From the NCBI GenBank assembly GCA_031277475.1, contig JAITMJ010000001.1:1-58295 (forward strand): DNA of 58,295 nucleotides. The letters are read 5' to 3'. The notes under the pieces are model-generated. The model saw only the letters and a program-made list of their open reading frames with translations. It had not been told where the DNA came from and ran no database searches. This stretch comes from Flavobacteriaceae bacterium (GTDB lineage: Bacteria > Bacteroidota > Bacteroidia > Flavobacteriales > Weeksellaceae). This document shows, piece after piece, positions 44,024 to 53,000 of this stretch. Position 1 is the stretch's first letter. Every line of letters starts with the position of its first letter. The translations under genes and the position numbers were made by a program.

Positions 44024-44398
44024 TTAATTCATTTCATCATTATCAAAATAATACTCGTCGCTAAAATGCAGATTAAATGAAACACCCATGACAAAAATAT
44101 TGACACACAAACGAATGATTGTATAAAGTGTTCCATCTGACCGCTGAAAAAAATAAAATATAAACAGATGAAATGCGCCGCTGATTAATCCATACAAAAT
44201 CGGTTTCGGAATGTTGGGATTTACGGCAATGTTCACAGTGTTCGCAACCAAATAACCAATGCCGGTTAACAATCCAAATTCCACAGCACCGCCGCCGGAC
44301 GAAATATTTAAAGTTTTGTCGCCACTCAAACATCTGAAATTTTTTAACGAAAATTATTTAAAATTTCTTAACGCCTCCATTTCCGAGGTTGTTTTCAT
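44024..44398 (-). pseudogene. small membrane protein, possibly interrupted by an in-frame stop
   Basis: An open frame (44024-44329, TTG start, 101 residues) encodes a protein with three helices (GLLTGIGYLVANTVNI, ILYGLISGAFHLFIFYFF, IIRLCVNIFVMGVSFNL). Continuing upstream in the same frame leads through a TAA at 44354-44356 to an ATG at 44398 (MKTTSEMEALRNFK, then stop, then FSLKNFRCLSGDK). The upstream part reads like the natural N terminus, so a nonsense mutation is likely; alternatively the TTG is used. Its 3' part is duplicated at 43065. Confidence 0.5.
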
Positions 44399-44497
44399 AG
44401 ATACAAAATATCAGATTTTTACATATTATTGACGATTGCGGATAGTCATTTTAATGAATTTTTTTCGTTGTTTTCCCCCGTAATTTTTGCTATTGCT

Positions 44498-44505
44498 TAT
44501 CTTTG
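44498..44505 (+). promoter_or_regulatory. -7 box of the ABC-2 permease gene
   Basis: TATCTTTG ends 22 nt before the GTG at 44528 and lies inside the longer TTG-started frame. It supports the shorter start. Confidence 0.5.
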
Positions 44506-44527
44506 CAGCAAATTGATCAGCAATCCC

Positions 44528-45634
44528 GTGAAACAACTTTTCTCTTTCGTAAAAAAAGAATTTTATCACATTTTTCGCGATAAAAAAACGCTGCTGATGC
44601 TCATCGGTTTGCCGATTGTGCAAATTTTGCTCTTCGGTTTTGCGCTGACGAACGAAATTAAAAATTCCAACATCGTCATCTGCGATTACGCCAAAGATGA
44701 AGCCTCGCAACAGATTATCGGGAAATTGGAGGCGAGCCGAAATTTTGAAATCAAAAAAACATTGATGAGCCACAGGCAAATCGAGGAAGCATTCAAAGCG
44801 GGAGACATCAAATTGGCGATTATTTTTCCGGCGAATTTCAACAATGAACTCTCGCATCTGCATCAGGCTCAAATTCAAATCATTGCAGACGCTTCAGACC
44901 CGAACACCGCAAATACTTTGACGAATTATGCCACAGCAATTATTATGGATTACGGGCAAGATTTGATGAAAAATAATCAAATTCCGCTTCGCATCGTTCC
45001 GGAAATCAGAATGTTGTACAATCCCGAATTGAAAGGTGCCACGAATTTTGTTCCGGGCGTAATGGCGCTCGTGCTGATGCTGGTTTGTGTGATGATGACT
45101 TCCGTTTCCATCGTCCGCGAAAAAGAAACCGGAACTATGGAAGTGCTTTTGGTATCGCCGTTCAATCCGTTTTTGGTGATTATTTCAAAAGTGATTCCGT
45201 ATCTTTTTCTCTCGATTTTAAATCTTTGCATCATCCTGATTTTGAGCGTTACACTTTTGGATATGCCAATTAATGGCAGCGTTTTTTTGCTGTTCGCTGA
45301 AAGTATTTTATTGATTTTCACAGCGTTGGCACTGGGGATTTTTATTTCAAATACCGCAAAATCTCAACAAACGGCGATGCTGATTTCATTAATGGCAATG
45401 CTTTTGCCGACATTATTGTTCACCGGTTTTATGTTTCCGATAGAAAATATGCCGCTTCCGTTACGAATCATCAGCAACATCGTTCCCGCGAGATGGTACT
45501 ACATCATCGTAAAATCTGTGATGATTAAAGGTTTGGGTTTCAGCGCAATATGGAAAGAAACGCTGATTCTTTTTGCGATGGCTTGTTTTTTATTAATCAT
45601 CAGTTTCAAAAAATTTAAGACGAGGTTAATGTGA
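44528..45634 (+). CDS. ABC-2 type transporter permease
   Basis: This 368-residue membrane protein has one N-terminal helix (LLMLIGLPIVQILLFGFAL), a large extracytoplasmic domain (about residues 45-180) and five C-terminal helices (VPGVMALVLMLVCVMM, ... ) with the ABC-2 signature REKETGTMEVLLVSPF. This is the YbhR/YhhJ-like layout. The GTG at 44528 (VKQLFSFVKKEFYHIF) gives the normal start; a TTG frame to 44429 is unlikely. No ATPase subunit is encoded anywhere nearby, so its partner must be elsewhere or missing. Confidence 0.87.
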   Translation: MKQLFSFVKKEFYHIFRDKKTLLMLIGLPIVQILLFGFALTNEIKNSNIVICDYAKDEASQQIIGKLEASRNFEIKKTLMSHRQIEEAFKAGDIKLAIIFPANFNNELSHLHQAQIQIIADASDPNTANTLTNYATAIIMDYGQDLMKNNQIPLRIVPEIRMLYNPELKGATNFVPGVMALVLMLVCVMMTSVSIVREKETGTMEVLLVSPFNPFLVIISKVIPYLFLSILNLCIILILSVTLLDMPINGSVFLLFAESILLIFTALALGIFISNTAKSQQTAMLISLMAMLLPTLLFTGFMFPIENMPLPLRIISNIVPARWYYIIVKSVMIKGLGFSAIWKETLILFAMACFLLIISFKKFKTRLM

Positions 45635-45720
45635 TGTGGTTGTTGGAATAATGCTATTACGACCGCCGTATATTTTACAACTCGTCCAACGGACTTTTTA
45701 CGTTATTCCAAAATTTCATG

Positions 45721-45728
45721 TACTTTTG
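45721..45728 (+). promoter_or_regulatory. -7 box before the decayed ORF
   Basis: TACTTTTG matches TAnnTTTG, 21 nt upstream of the ATA where the decayed frame begins. Confidence 0.35.
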
Positions 45729-45749
45729 CATCAAGATAAAGAGTAGAAT

Positions 45750-46046
45750 ATAACAACCGTAAAAATCACAATAGATGACACTTTGCCGTTTTCTGACTTG
45801 AAAACGGCTCTATCGTTAATTCGCGGAATTGCCAAAATCGAAATTGCCGAATATTCAGATGAAACCGACAACAAAGAATATGAGCAATTGAAGAAAGCAT
45901 TTTTTAACGGCTCGAAACATTCTATGTCACAACATATAAGCAGATATATAGAATGAAAGTTTATCGTCCGAACGAACGGCGTAGGCGAAATTTCGGAAAA
46001 ATTCTTTGAAGCCATTCAAAATTCCGTGTTTAATGCTAAAAGTTGA
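45750..46046 (+). pseudogene. decayed small ORF, possibly an antitoxin
   Basis: A frame from ATA at 45750 reads ITTVKITIDDTLPFSDLKTA...SQHISRYIE to a stop at 45956, then continues in the same frame as KFIVRTNGVGEISEKFFEAI...FNAKS to a second stop at 46046. There is no ATG, GTG or TTG at the expected start (an upstream TAG blocks extension). Loss of the start codon (ATG to ATA) and a nonsense mutation at 45954 would explain it. The content is typical of small antitoxin-like proteins, but no partner is present. Confidence 0.45.
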
Positions 46047-46055
46047 AATGTTTGG

Positions 46056-46063
46056 TAACTTTG
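46056..46063 (+). promoter_or_regulatory. -7 box of obgE
   Basis: TAACTTTG matches TAnnTTTG, 24 nt before the obgE ATG at 46088. Confidence 0.4.
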
Positions 46064-46087
46064 AATCTCAAACCTTGAATCAAAAGT

Positions 46088-47071
46088 ATGAGCAATTTCG
46101 TAGATCACGTTAAAATCCATTGCGAAAGCGGACACGGTGGCGCGGGTTCTGCGCATCTGCGGCGGGAAAAATATATTCCGAAAGGCGGACCCGACGGCGG
46201 AGACGGCGGACGCGGCGGAAACATCATTATGAAAGGAAATTCCCACGAATGGACGCTTCTTCCGCTTCGATACACCCGGCATTTGAAAGCCGAACGCGGA
46301 GAAAACGGCGGAAAAAATCAACTGACGGGAGCCGCCGGAAAAGACGTAATCATTGAAGTTCCGATAGGAACCATCGCCAAAAATGAAAACGGAGAAATCA
46401 TCGGCGAGATTTTGGAAAATGCGCAGGAAATTGTTTTGATGAAAGGCGGAAAAGGCGGTCTGGGAAACGAACATTTTAAATCTTCCACCAATCAAACGCC
46501 GAGATATGCGCAACCCGGACTTCCGGGCGAGGAAGGCTACATCACTTTTGAATTGAAAATTTTGGCAGATGTTGGTTTAGTCGGTTTTCCGAATGCCGGA
46601 AAATCTACGTTGCTCGCCGCTGTTTCCGCAGCGAAACCCAAAATTGCGGACTACGCTTTCACCACGCTCACTCCGAATTTGGGAATTGTGAACTACCGAA
46701 ACTACAAATCTTTCGTAATGGCAGATATTCCCGGAATCATCGAAGGAGCGGCGGAAGGCAAAGGTTTGGGACATCGTTTTTTGCGGCATATCGAAAGAAA
46801 TTCTGTGTTGTTGTTTTTGATTCCGGCAGATTCCGAAAGCCATTATCGAGAGTTTCAAACTTTGGAAAACGAACTGAAAAAATACAATCCTGAACTTTTG
46901 GACAAAGCCTTTATTTTAAGTATTTCAAAATCCGATTTGTTGGACGACGAACTGAAAAAAGAAATCGCCGCAGAATTTCCCGAAAACCGCCAACCGCTCT
47001 TTTTTTCCGGAATCACCGGCGAAGGTATAGCAGAATTGAAAGATGAAATTTGGAAAGTTTTGGGAGATTAG
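46088..47071 (+). CDS. obgE: Obg-family GTPase
   Basis: ObgE is a large-ribosomal-subunit-associated GTPase. The 327-residue protein has the glycine-rich Obg fold (residues 1-158; [22 protein letters not shown], read in parts) followed by the G domain: G1 [10 protein letters not shown]3 [10 protein letters not shown]4 around SISKSDLL, G5 near FFSGITGEG. The Bacteroidota form lacks the C-terminal OCT domain, which fits this length. It is probably transcribed from the box at 46056. Confidence 0.97.
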   Translation: MSNFVDHVKIHCESGHGGAGSAHLRREKYIPKGGPDGGDGGRGGNIIMKGNSHEWTLLPLRYTRHLKAERGENGGKNQLTGAAGKDVIIEVPIGTIAKNENGEIIGEILENAQEIVLMKGGKGGLGNEHFKSSTNQTPRYAQPGLPGEEGYITFELKILADVGLVGFPNAGKSTLLAAVSAAKPKIADYAFTTLTPNLGIVNYRNYKSFVMADIPGIIEGAAEGKGLGHRFLRHIERNSVLLFLIPADSESHYREFQTLENELKKYNPELLDKAFILSISKSDLLDDELKKEIAAEFPENRQPLFFSGITGEGIAELKDEIWKVLGD

Positions 47072-47266
47072 GAACTCAAAAACACGCAGATAACGCAGAT
47101 TAGACAGATTTTCACGGATAGAAATCTGCATCTGTTCCTATAATCTGTGTCATCTGTGTGCTTAGGATTGTCTTTTTTTTCATATCCAAAAAAAATAATA
47201 ACTTTATCACCATTAATTTTAAAATTTTATTGAAGAATTAAATTTTAAATAAAAAACCTATTATTG
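47072..47266. other. short intergenic region with an imperfect inverted repeat
   Basis: ACGCAGATAACGCAGATTAGACAGATT pairs imperfectly with the downstream AATCTGTGTCATCTGTG tract (about 47083-47160). This type of repeat is common between genes in this phylum. No gene is seen. Confidence 0.4.
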
Positions 47267-48232
47267 ATGAACATTCCGGGCAACATCATCAAATTTTTTA
47301 AAATCGACAGAAGCCGCAAAATTGAGAATATTCAGCGGTTGAGATACGTTCGGCGACTGGGAATGCAAATAAAAAAAGAAATCCGAGACGCTTTTTTTAT
47401 TATGCTCGGAATCCTTTCGGCAGGTTTTGGATTAAAAGGTTTTTTGATTCCCAACAAATTGATTGACGGTGGCGTTACCGGAATCTCCCTGTTAATCAAT
47501 CATCAAACGCAGATGTCGCTTTCCGTGCTTCTCATCGTGATCAACATTCCGTTTTTGCTCTTGGGATATCGGCAAATCAGTTGGTTTTTCAGCCTGAAAA
47601 GTATCGTTTCGATTGGCGTTTTGGCGGTAGTTATCGCTTTTGTGCCTTATCCAATCGTTACGCACGACAAAATTCTGGTCGCCATATTCGGCGGATTTTT
47701 TCTGGGAGCAGGAATCGGATTGGTGATTCGCGGCGGCGCGGTCATAGACGGAACCGAAATTCTCGCCATTCATCTCAGCCGAAATTCAAGCCTCACGGTC
47801 GGCGATTTTATTCTGATTTTCAATATTCTCATCTTTAGCGTTGCCGCCTATTTGCTGTCCGTAGAAATTGCGCTTTATTCGGTGGTAACTTATCTTGCTG
47901 CTTCAAAAACCGTAGATTTTATATTAGACGGCATCGAAGAATACACCGGCGTTACCATTATTTCATCAAAAAGCAGACAGATCAGCGAGATGATTAAAAA
48001 CAGGTTGGGACACGGATTGACACATTATTCCGGCAGAAAAGGATTCGGAAAAAGAGGCGAAAGCGATAAAGAAATCGACATTATTTTCACCGTGATTACC
48101 CGTTTGGAAATCAACAGACTTGCTGCCGAAGTGGAAGGCATTGATCCTCACGCTTTTATCATTATGCAAAGCATCCGAGATACGCACGGCGGAATGGTGA
48201 AAAAAATAGCACTGAAAGAGAAAAAAAGATAA
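47267..48232 (+). CDS. YitT-family membrane protein
   Basis: This 321-residue protein has about five or six helices (FFIMLGILSAGFGLKGFLI, LLIVINIPFLLLGY, ILVAIFGGFFLGAGIGLVI and others) and a C-terminal DUF2179 domain (ITRLEINRLAAEVEGIDPHAFI). This two-part layout is the YitT/YqfU type, of unknown function. The ATG at 47267 is preferred to a TTG 3 nt upstream. A bidirectional terminator follows. Confidence 0.88.
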   Translation: MNIPGNIIKFFKIDRSRKIENIQRLRYVRRLGMQIKKEIRDAFFIMLGILSAGFGLKGFLIPNKLIDGGVTGISLLINHQTQMSLSVLLIVINIPFLLLGYRQISWFFSLKSIVSIGVLAVVIAFVPYPIVTHDKILVAIFGGFFLGAGIGLVIRGGAVIDGTEILAIHLSRNSSLTVGDFILIFNILIFSVAAYLLSVEIALYSVVTYLAASKTVDFILDGIEEYTGVTIISSKSRQISEMIKNRLGHGLTHYSGRKGFGKRGESDKEIDIIFTVITRLEINRLAAEVEGIDPHAFIIMQSIRDTHGGMVKKIALKEKKR

Positions 48233-48248
48233 TTTGTAAGTTCAACAT

Positions 48249-48321
48249 TTTCAGTGCAATACTGAAAATTCTTGGCATTTTAAATTTGGGATTGCTAAAC
48301 TATAGGTAGTTTAGCAATCCC
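48249..48321. terminator. bidirectional terminator, two hairpins
   Basis: Between convergent genes there is a stem TTTTCAGT/ACTGAAAA (48249-48268) and then a perfect 15-bp stem: GGGATTGCTAAACTA (48288-48302), loop TAGG, TAGTTTAGCAATCCC (48307-48321), followed by an A/T run. The GGGATTGCTAA part also occurs at 17320-17330. Confidence 0.75.
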
Positions 48322-48354
48322 AAAAATTTTCATATGATCAGGCTTGGGGTAATC

Positions 48355-49611
48355 TTATTTTGCCTCTATTTTCAGAATGGTATTGTCGTTACAGGTGCTT
48401 ACATACATATTGCCTGAAGGGTCAAAAGTGATGCCCGACATCAAAATGGTACCAATACCCGGACCGGTAGTAAACAGAGTGCTGACCATTCCGCCCGGCG
48501 TTATTTTGCGAACTGCTCTGTTAGCACCGTCTGCTACATAGATATTTCCTACGGCATCGGTAGTCATTCCGTAAGGATAATAAAAACTCGCATCGGTACC
48601 TTGACCATCGGAAAAACCGGAAGATCCGGAAGTGCGACCGGCAAATAAAACCGCTGTGTCGCTGCCTGATGATATTTTCCATATTTGCTGACCTTCCAAT
48701 ATTGATGCGTAGATATTTCCCGAAGCATCAAGCGCAACTCCATACGGATACAGAAATTGTGTATATGGAAGTTCATAAACATTGGTCGTATTTCCGGAAA
48801 CATCTATTTTTCTTATCAGTCTATTTTCCGAATCTACCACATAAATATTGCCTTGAACATCCTTTGCCAGTTGTGCGGAAGCAAACAAACCGTTCCCGAA
48901 TGAAACCGCTGTACCGCTGCTTGCCGGAATTTTCCAAAGATGGGTCATATTTTCTTCCGCTACATAAATATTTTCGTCTGCATCTACGAGTACACCTCTT
49001 GTCCTGCTGTTGTAACCGCTTACGGTTGTTACCATTCCTGTCGGCGTTATTTTACGCAGAGCCTTATTATTGCTGTCTGCCACATAAATATTGCCTTGTG
49101 CATCGCTTGCCAATTGGAGAGGTATATTAAACCTTGCTGCGCTACCCTGTCCGTCATTACTTCCGCTTTCGCCGGTGCTACTGCCCGCAAACAAGGTAGG
49201 TGTGGAAGAATAAGTCAGTAGGTAGGTAAAAGGCGTGTCAGAGACGGCTGTTTCTCCTGCTACAGTTACCCGAACCAATCCTGTGCATTCCTTATTTTGG
49301 GGAACGGTTACTTTTATTTCGGTAGATGTGGAAGAAACAACGGTGGTTAGTATATTGTTAAAAGTTACGCTGTTTTCACTCGGTGTTGCACTAAAACCGG
49401 TACCGGTAATGGTAACGGTTTCTCCATACTGCGCCGCTGCCGGAGCAAAGGAGATAATGCTTATTTCATCACTACCGCCAATCGGAGGAAAAGGAGGATT
49501 AATGGGGATTTCTATGGTTTCTGCTTCCCGCATTTCGAGGCAGGAAGTTACGCTCATACACAATGCAGTTGCTACAACTGCCGCTAAATAAGAAATGGTT
49601 TTCTTTTTCAT
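48355..49611 (-). CDS. lipoprotein with IPT/TIG and NHL-type repeats
   Basis: This 418-residue protein has a lipoprotein signal peptide (MKKKTISYLAAVVATALCMS...CLEMREAE), an IPT/TIG domain (residues 50-130; ISFAPAAAQYGETVTITGTGFSAT in parts) and then about five NHL-type beta-propeller units, for example QGNIYVADSNNKALRKITPTGMVTTVSG. Propellers of this kind bind proteins or sugars. A TTG-N19-TACATTTG promoter lies about 280 nt upstream, giving an unusually long 5' leader. Confidence 0.85.
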   Translation of the reverse strand: MKKKTISYLAAVVATALCMSVTSCLEMREAETIEIPINPPFPPIGGSDEISIISFAPAAAQYGETVTITGTGFSATPSENSVTFNNILTTVVSSTSTEIKVTVPQNKECTGLVRVTVAGETAVSDTPFTYLLTYSSTPTLFAGSSTGESGSNDGQGSAARFNIPLQLASDAQGNIYVADSNNKALRKITPTGMVTTVSGYNSRTRGVLVDADENIYVAEENMTHLWKIPASSGTAVSFGNGLFASAQLAKDVQGNIYVVDSENRLIRKIDVSGNTTNVYELPYTQFLYPYGVALDASGNIYASILEGQQIWKISSGSDTAVLFAGRTSGSSGFSDGQGTDASFYYPYGMTTDAVGNIYVADGANRAVRKITPGGMVSTLFTTGPGIGTILMSGITFDPSGNMYVSTCNDNTILKIEAK

Positions 49612-49892
49612 TTTTTTTGATTTTTTAGATGATTAATATTTATTTCCGTTAAATTCGGAATATGTTTTTTGCTTTTGGTGGGGATTAACTTCCAAAATAT
49701 CTACAAACGGTTTTTAATTATTTTTTTCACTCCCATCATTGTTGCCCTACCATTACTACTAACTCAAAAAATACTGACATCTTTATAAACTCTCTTCATT
49801 ATTATATTTTCTCTCCAATATAGTATTCCGGTTTTTGATAACGTTCAAGATATTGATAAATTTGAGATTCATCATGGTAATATTTAATAGAA

Positions 49893-49922
49893 CAAATGTA
49901 TAAAATTTTGTAAATAAAGCAA
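49893..49922 (-). promoter_or_regulatory. promoter of the IPT/NHL lipoprotein gene
   Basis: On the minus strand: TTG (49922-49920), 19-nt spacing, TACATTTG (49900-49893). This is a perfect Bacteroidota promoter, leaving a leader of about 275 nt. Confidence 0.65.
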
Positions 49923-49935
49923 TAGGCTGCTTGAC

Positions 49936-49974
49936 AAAAAAATCGGGTTCACAAAAAGTGAGCCCGATTTTTTT
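49936..49974. terminator. terminator of the large GEVED gene
   Basis: A 17-nt arm at 49936-49952 (AAAAAAATCGGGTTCAC) pairs with 49958-49974 (GTGAGCCCGATTTTTTT) around a 5-nt loop, with T runs on either strand. Confidence 0.8.
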
Positions 49975-50077
49975 AAAATATTAATTAAAAGTATCAATTC
50001 TTAAAGCCAACGCTTCGACTTCGCTCAGCGTGACAAAGCCATTAGCCAAGACCTGTCCCGATTTATCGGGAAGCATA

Positions 50078-53000
50078 TTACTTTTTAATCACTTTAACAC
50101 TTTGTGTTTCACCGTTGGTCATTCTCAGATTCACGATGTATGCTCCCGATGAAAGGTTGGAAAGATTCAACTCAGCGGTTGCGGTAGAGAAGGTTTTCAC
50201 CATTCTTCCCGTCATATCGACCACTATGATGGATTTCACGTCTTTCACATCGGAAATTTTCAGAATATCGGTTACCGGATTCGGATACACTACGATTTTG
50301 CCTTTGTTGGTTTCGGCAGTAGCCAATGCGCCAACGTGTACGGTATAATCTTCATATTCTCCGAAATCGAGCGGGTTATTCATACAAGGATCTCCTGTAA
50401 GTGGTCCGGCATAAGCTTGAATTCTCATTCTGTAGTTGCCGTCCGGTGTTCCTGCAGGAATAGTGATGTCTCCTTGTGTGGTTACTCCCTGTCCTCCGAT
50501 TCCAATTTCTCCGAAGTAATCTGATGGATCAAATATACCGTCGTTTCCGAAGTCAATCCACATTCCTACATGTTCATACCAACCATCTCCTACGGTTACA
50601 TACAGAGTATATGTTTCTCCTGCTTCTACGTTAGCAACCATATTGGTATAATCTCCGTATCCGTTCGGGCTGCAAGTTGTGGAATTATCAATTTCCTCAA
50701 AAGACACATTGAGAATGAGATCTCCGTCTGTACAGTTCAGATTCGGTTCGCAATATACCGCATTGTCATTTGTAGTGAACGTGATTTCATTGCTACACGG
50801 ATTAGCACCGCCTAAACTATTGAATGGTACTACGCTTGCATAATAAGTGCCGTTTTGACTTAATGTAACGGTTTGAGACGTTCCTGAAACATCTCCTCCA
50901 AATACATCCGTTCCTCCGGAAGTAGTTCCTACTTTCACATGGTAACCGGAAGCATTTGCTGCGGCGTTCCAAGTAATTGTAGTGCTTCCCGGATTCAATA
51001 CGGCTCCATTAGCAGGGTTGGTAATGGTAGTACAATCCGGAGCTGCTGTCGGCTGAATGACATTGAATTTATAATCTTCAAACTCAACGTATTGAGAGTC
51101 GGCTCCTGTCAAACATGGATCGGCAGGTCCTGTAGTATCAAGCCAATGGCATGCAATTCTCATACGGGTTTCGCCCGATAATGCAGATGAAGGAATGGCA
51201 AATGATCCTGACCATGAAGGTTGCCAAGCATTGGATTGGAATGCTACTTCGTTCACAGGGTCAAAAGTTCCGTCTTGGTTCCAATCTACCCAAATTCTGA
51301 ATCCGAAAGTTCCGCCTGCAAAATCTGCCGTGAAATTCACAGTTCCTCCTTCTATTTGAGATACGGTATGCGTATTATAGAAATCTCCGTATCCGCCCGG
51401 TGAGAATCCGCTTCCCAAATTGCTGATATTATCAGGGTTTCCTCCTGTGGTAGAGAAATTATCTATATATCTGGTAGAATTGGTTCCTTCAGGAATACAA
51501 TAAACCAAAGTATCATCGGTTTCAAATTCTACTTCATTGTTGCACGGATTGGCATCGCCCATATTGTTGTATGGCACTACACTCACATAATAGGTAGTGT
51601 TTGGTTGCAATGAAACAGATATTGAGGTTCCCGTAACATCATCGAAAAATACTTCACCACCTCCGGAAGAAGTTCCTACTTTCACATGGTAGCCGAAAGC
51701 ATTTGCAACGGCAGTCCAAGTGATGGTATTTAATCCGGCATTTATTATTATTGGTGCCGGTCCGCTCGGGTTGGTAATGGTGGTACAATCCGGTTTCACG
51801 GTTGGTAGCGGATCTACGGTGAATTTATAATCTTCAAATTCGCCGTAAGTAAATGCTGTGGTACACGGATCATCAGGACCTTCCGTATCGAGCCAATGAT
51901 TGGCGATTCTCATACGGGTGTCTCCCGGCAATGCCGTTGTAGGAACAGTAATGGTTCCGGATTGTGATGGTCCATAGCCACTTGATTGATATACTACTTC
52001 ATTTACAGGGTCAAAGGTTCCGTCTTGGTTCCAATCTACCCAAATTCTGAATCCGAAAGTTTGTCCCACATCTCCATGAATTGCATTGAAGTTCACGGTT
52101 CCGCCTACTACATTTGATACTTTGTGAGTAGCATAGAAATCTCCGTATCCTCCTGGTGAGAATCCGCTGTTCAAATTGCTGATATCATTACCGGTACCTC
52201 CTGTGGTGGTGAAATTATTGATGTATCTTGAAGAATTGGTTCCTTCAGGGATGCAATAGTTCAATACCAGAGTTCCGCACTGGATCATTCTTGCTCTGGT
52301 TGTGGTATTATCCGGTGTACAAGCAGAATCCAAGTGGGTATAGAAACGAACGTTTGCACTTGCAGTGGCAGTCCAAGTTACAGAACCTGTGCCGCTTGCC
52401 AATACTGTGGTTCCGGTATCATCGCCGATGGTGATGAAATCGGTGGCAACGGAACTTGAGAATATATATTCTGTTCCTGCGGTTACGGCTACTGTGGAAT
52501 ATTCTCCTGCCCAAGCGTCAGCAACAATAGTTTCCGGTGCTCCAATACATTGAGGCGTAAATACGCTGTGCGGATATTCGCCGTAAGGATCGGTGAGACA
52601 GCCTGTGGCCACCGCCATAATGTTTACTAAATAATCTTCTGTTTCAGAATATATTGTAGTAACGTTACAAGGGTCTAATCCGCTACCATCTTGGAAATAG
52701 GTATATTGAACTCTCAAACGATGTGTCCCCGGAGAATCCTCTACTGTGAAAGGAGGGAAATTCGTTGTGGTATTTGCAATAGCAGAGTTTGGAATATTGG
52801 TAACCATTTCGGATGTCGAGAAAACTCCGTCATCATTATAGTCAATCCAAATTGCTGCACCGTGGTTTCCACTTCCGCTATTGGTCGTCAATGATGCTAC
52901 TTGAGAAGAACCAACTTCCAAATCTGCCGGAGGCACGGTTCCTGTGTAGTCCATATAACCATTGGTTCCTTCACTTGGAGCAGAAGTGTTGTTAATGCTT

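Larger units (their letters stand above)
45635..46087. other. intergenic region with a decayed small ORF
   Basis: This 453-bp region holds only the broken ORF at 45750-46046. A TACTTTTG box at 45721-45728 precedes it, and a TAACTTTG box at 46056-46063 precedes obgE. Confidence 0.6.
49612..50077. other. intergenic region: leader, promoter and terminator
   Basis: The region has the long leader of the NHL gene (49612-49886), its promoter (49893-49922), a strong hairpin terminator (49936-49974) and a dispersed palindrome CGCTTCGACTTCGCTCAGCG at 50011-50030. No gene is seen. Confidence 0.65.

Noticed and set aside
44429-44527. Longer N terminus of the ABC-2 permease from a TTG codon
   Set aside because: The extension crosses a promoter box and gives a sequence unlike the family; the GTG at 44528 fits better.
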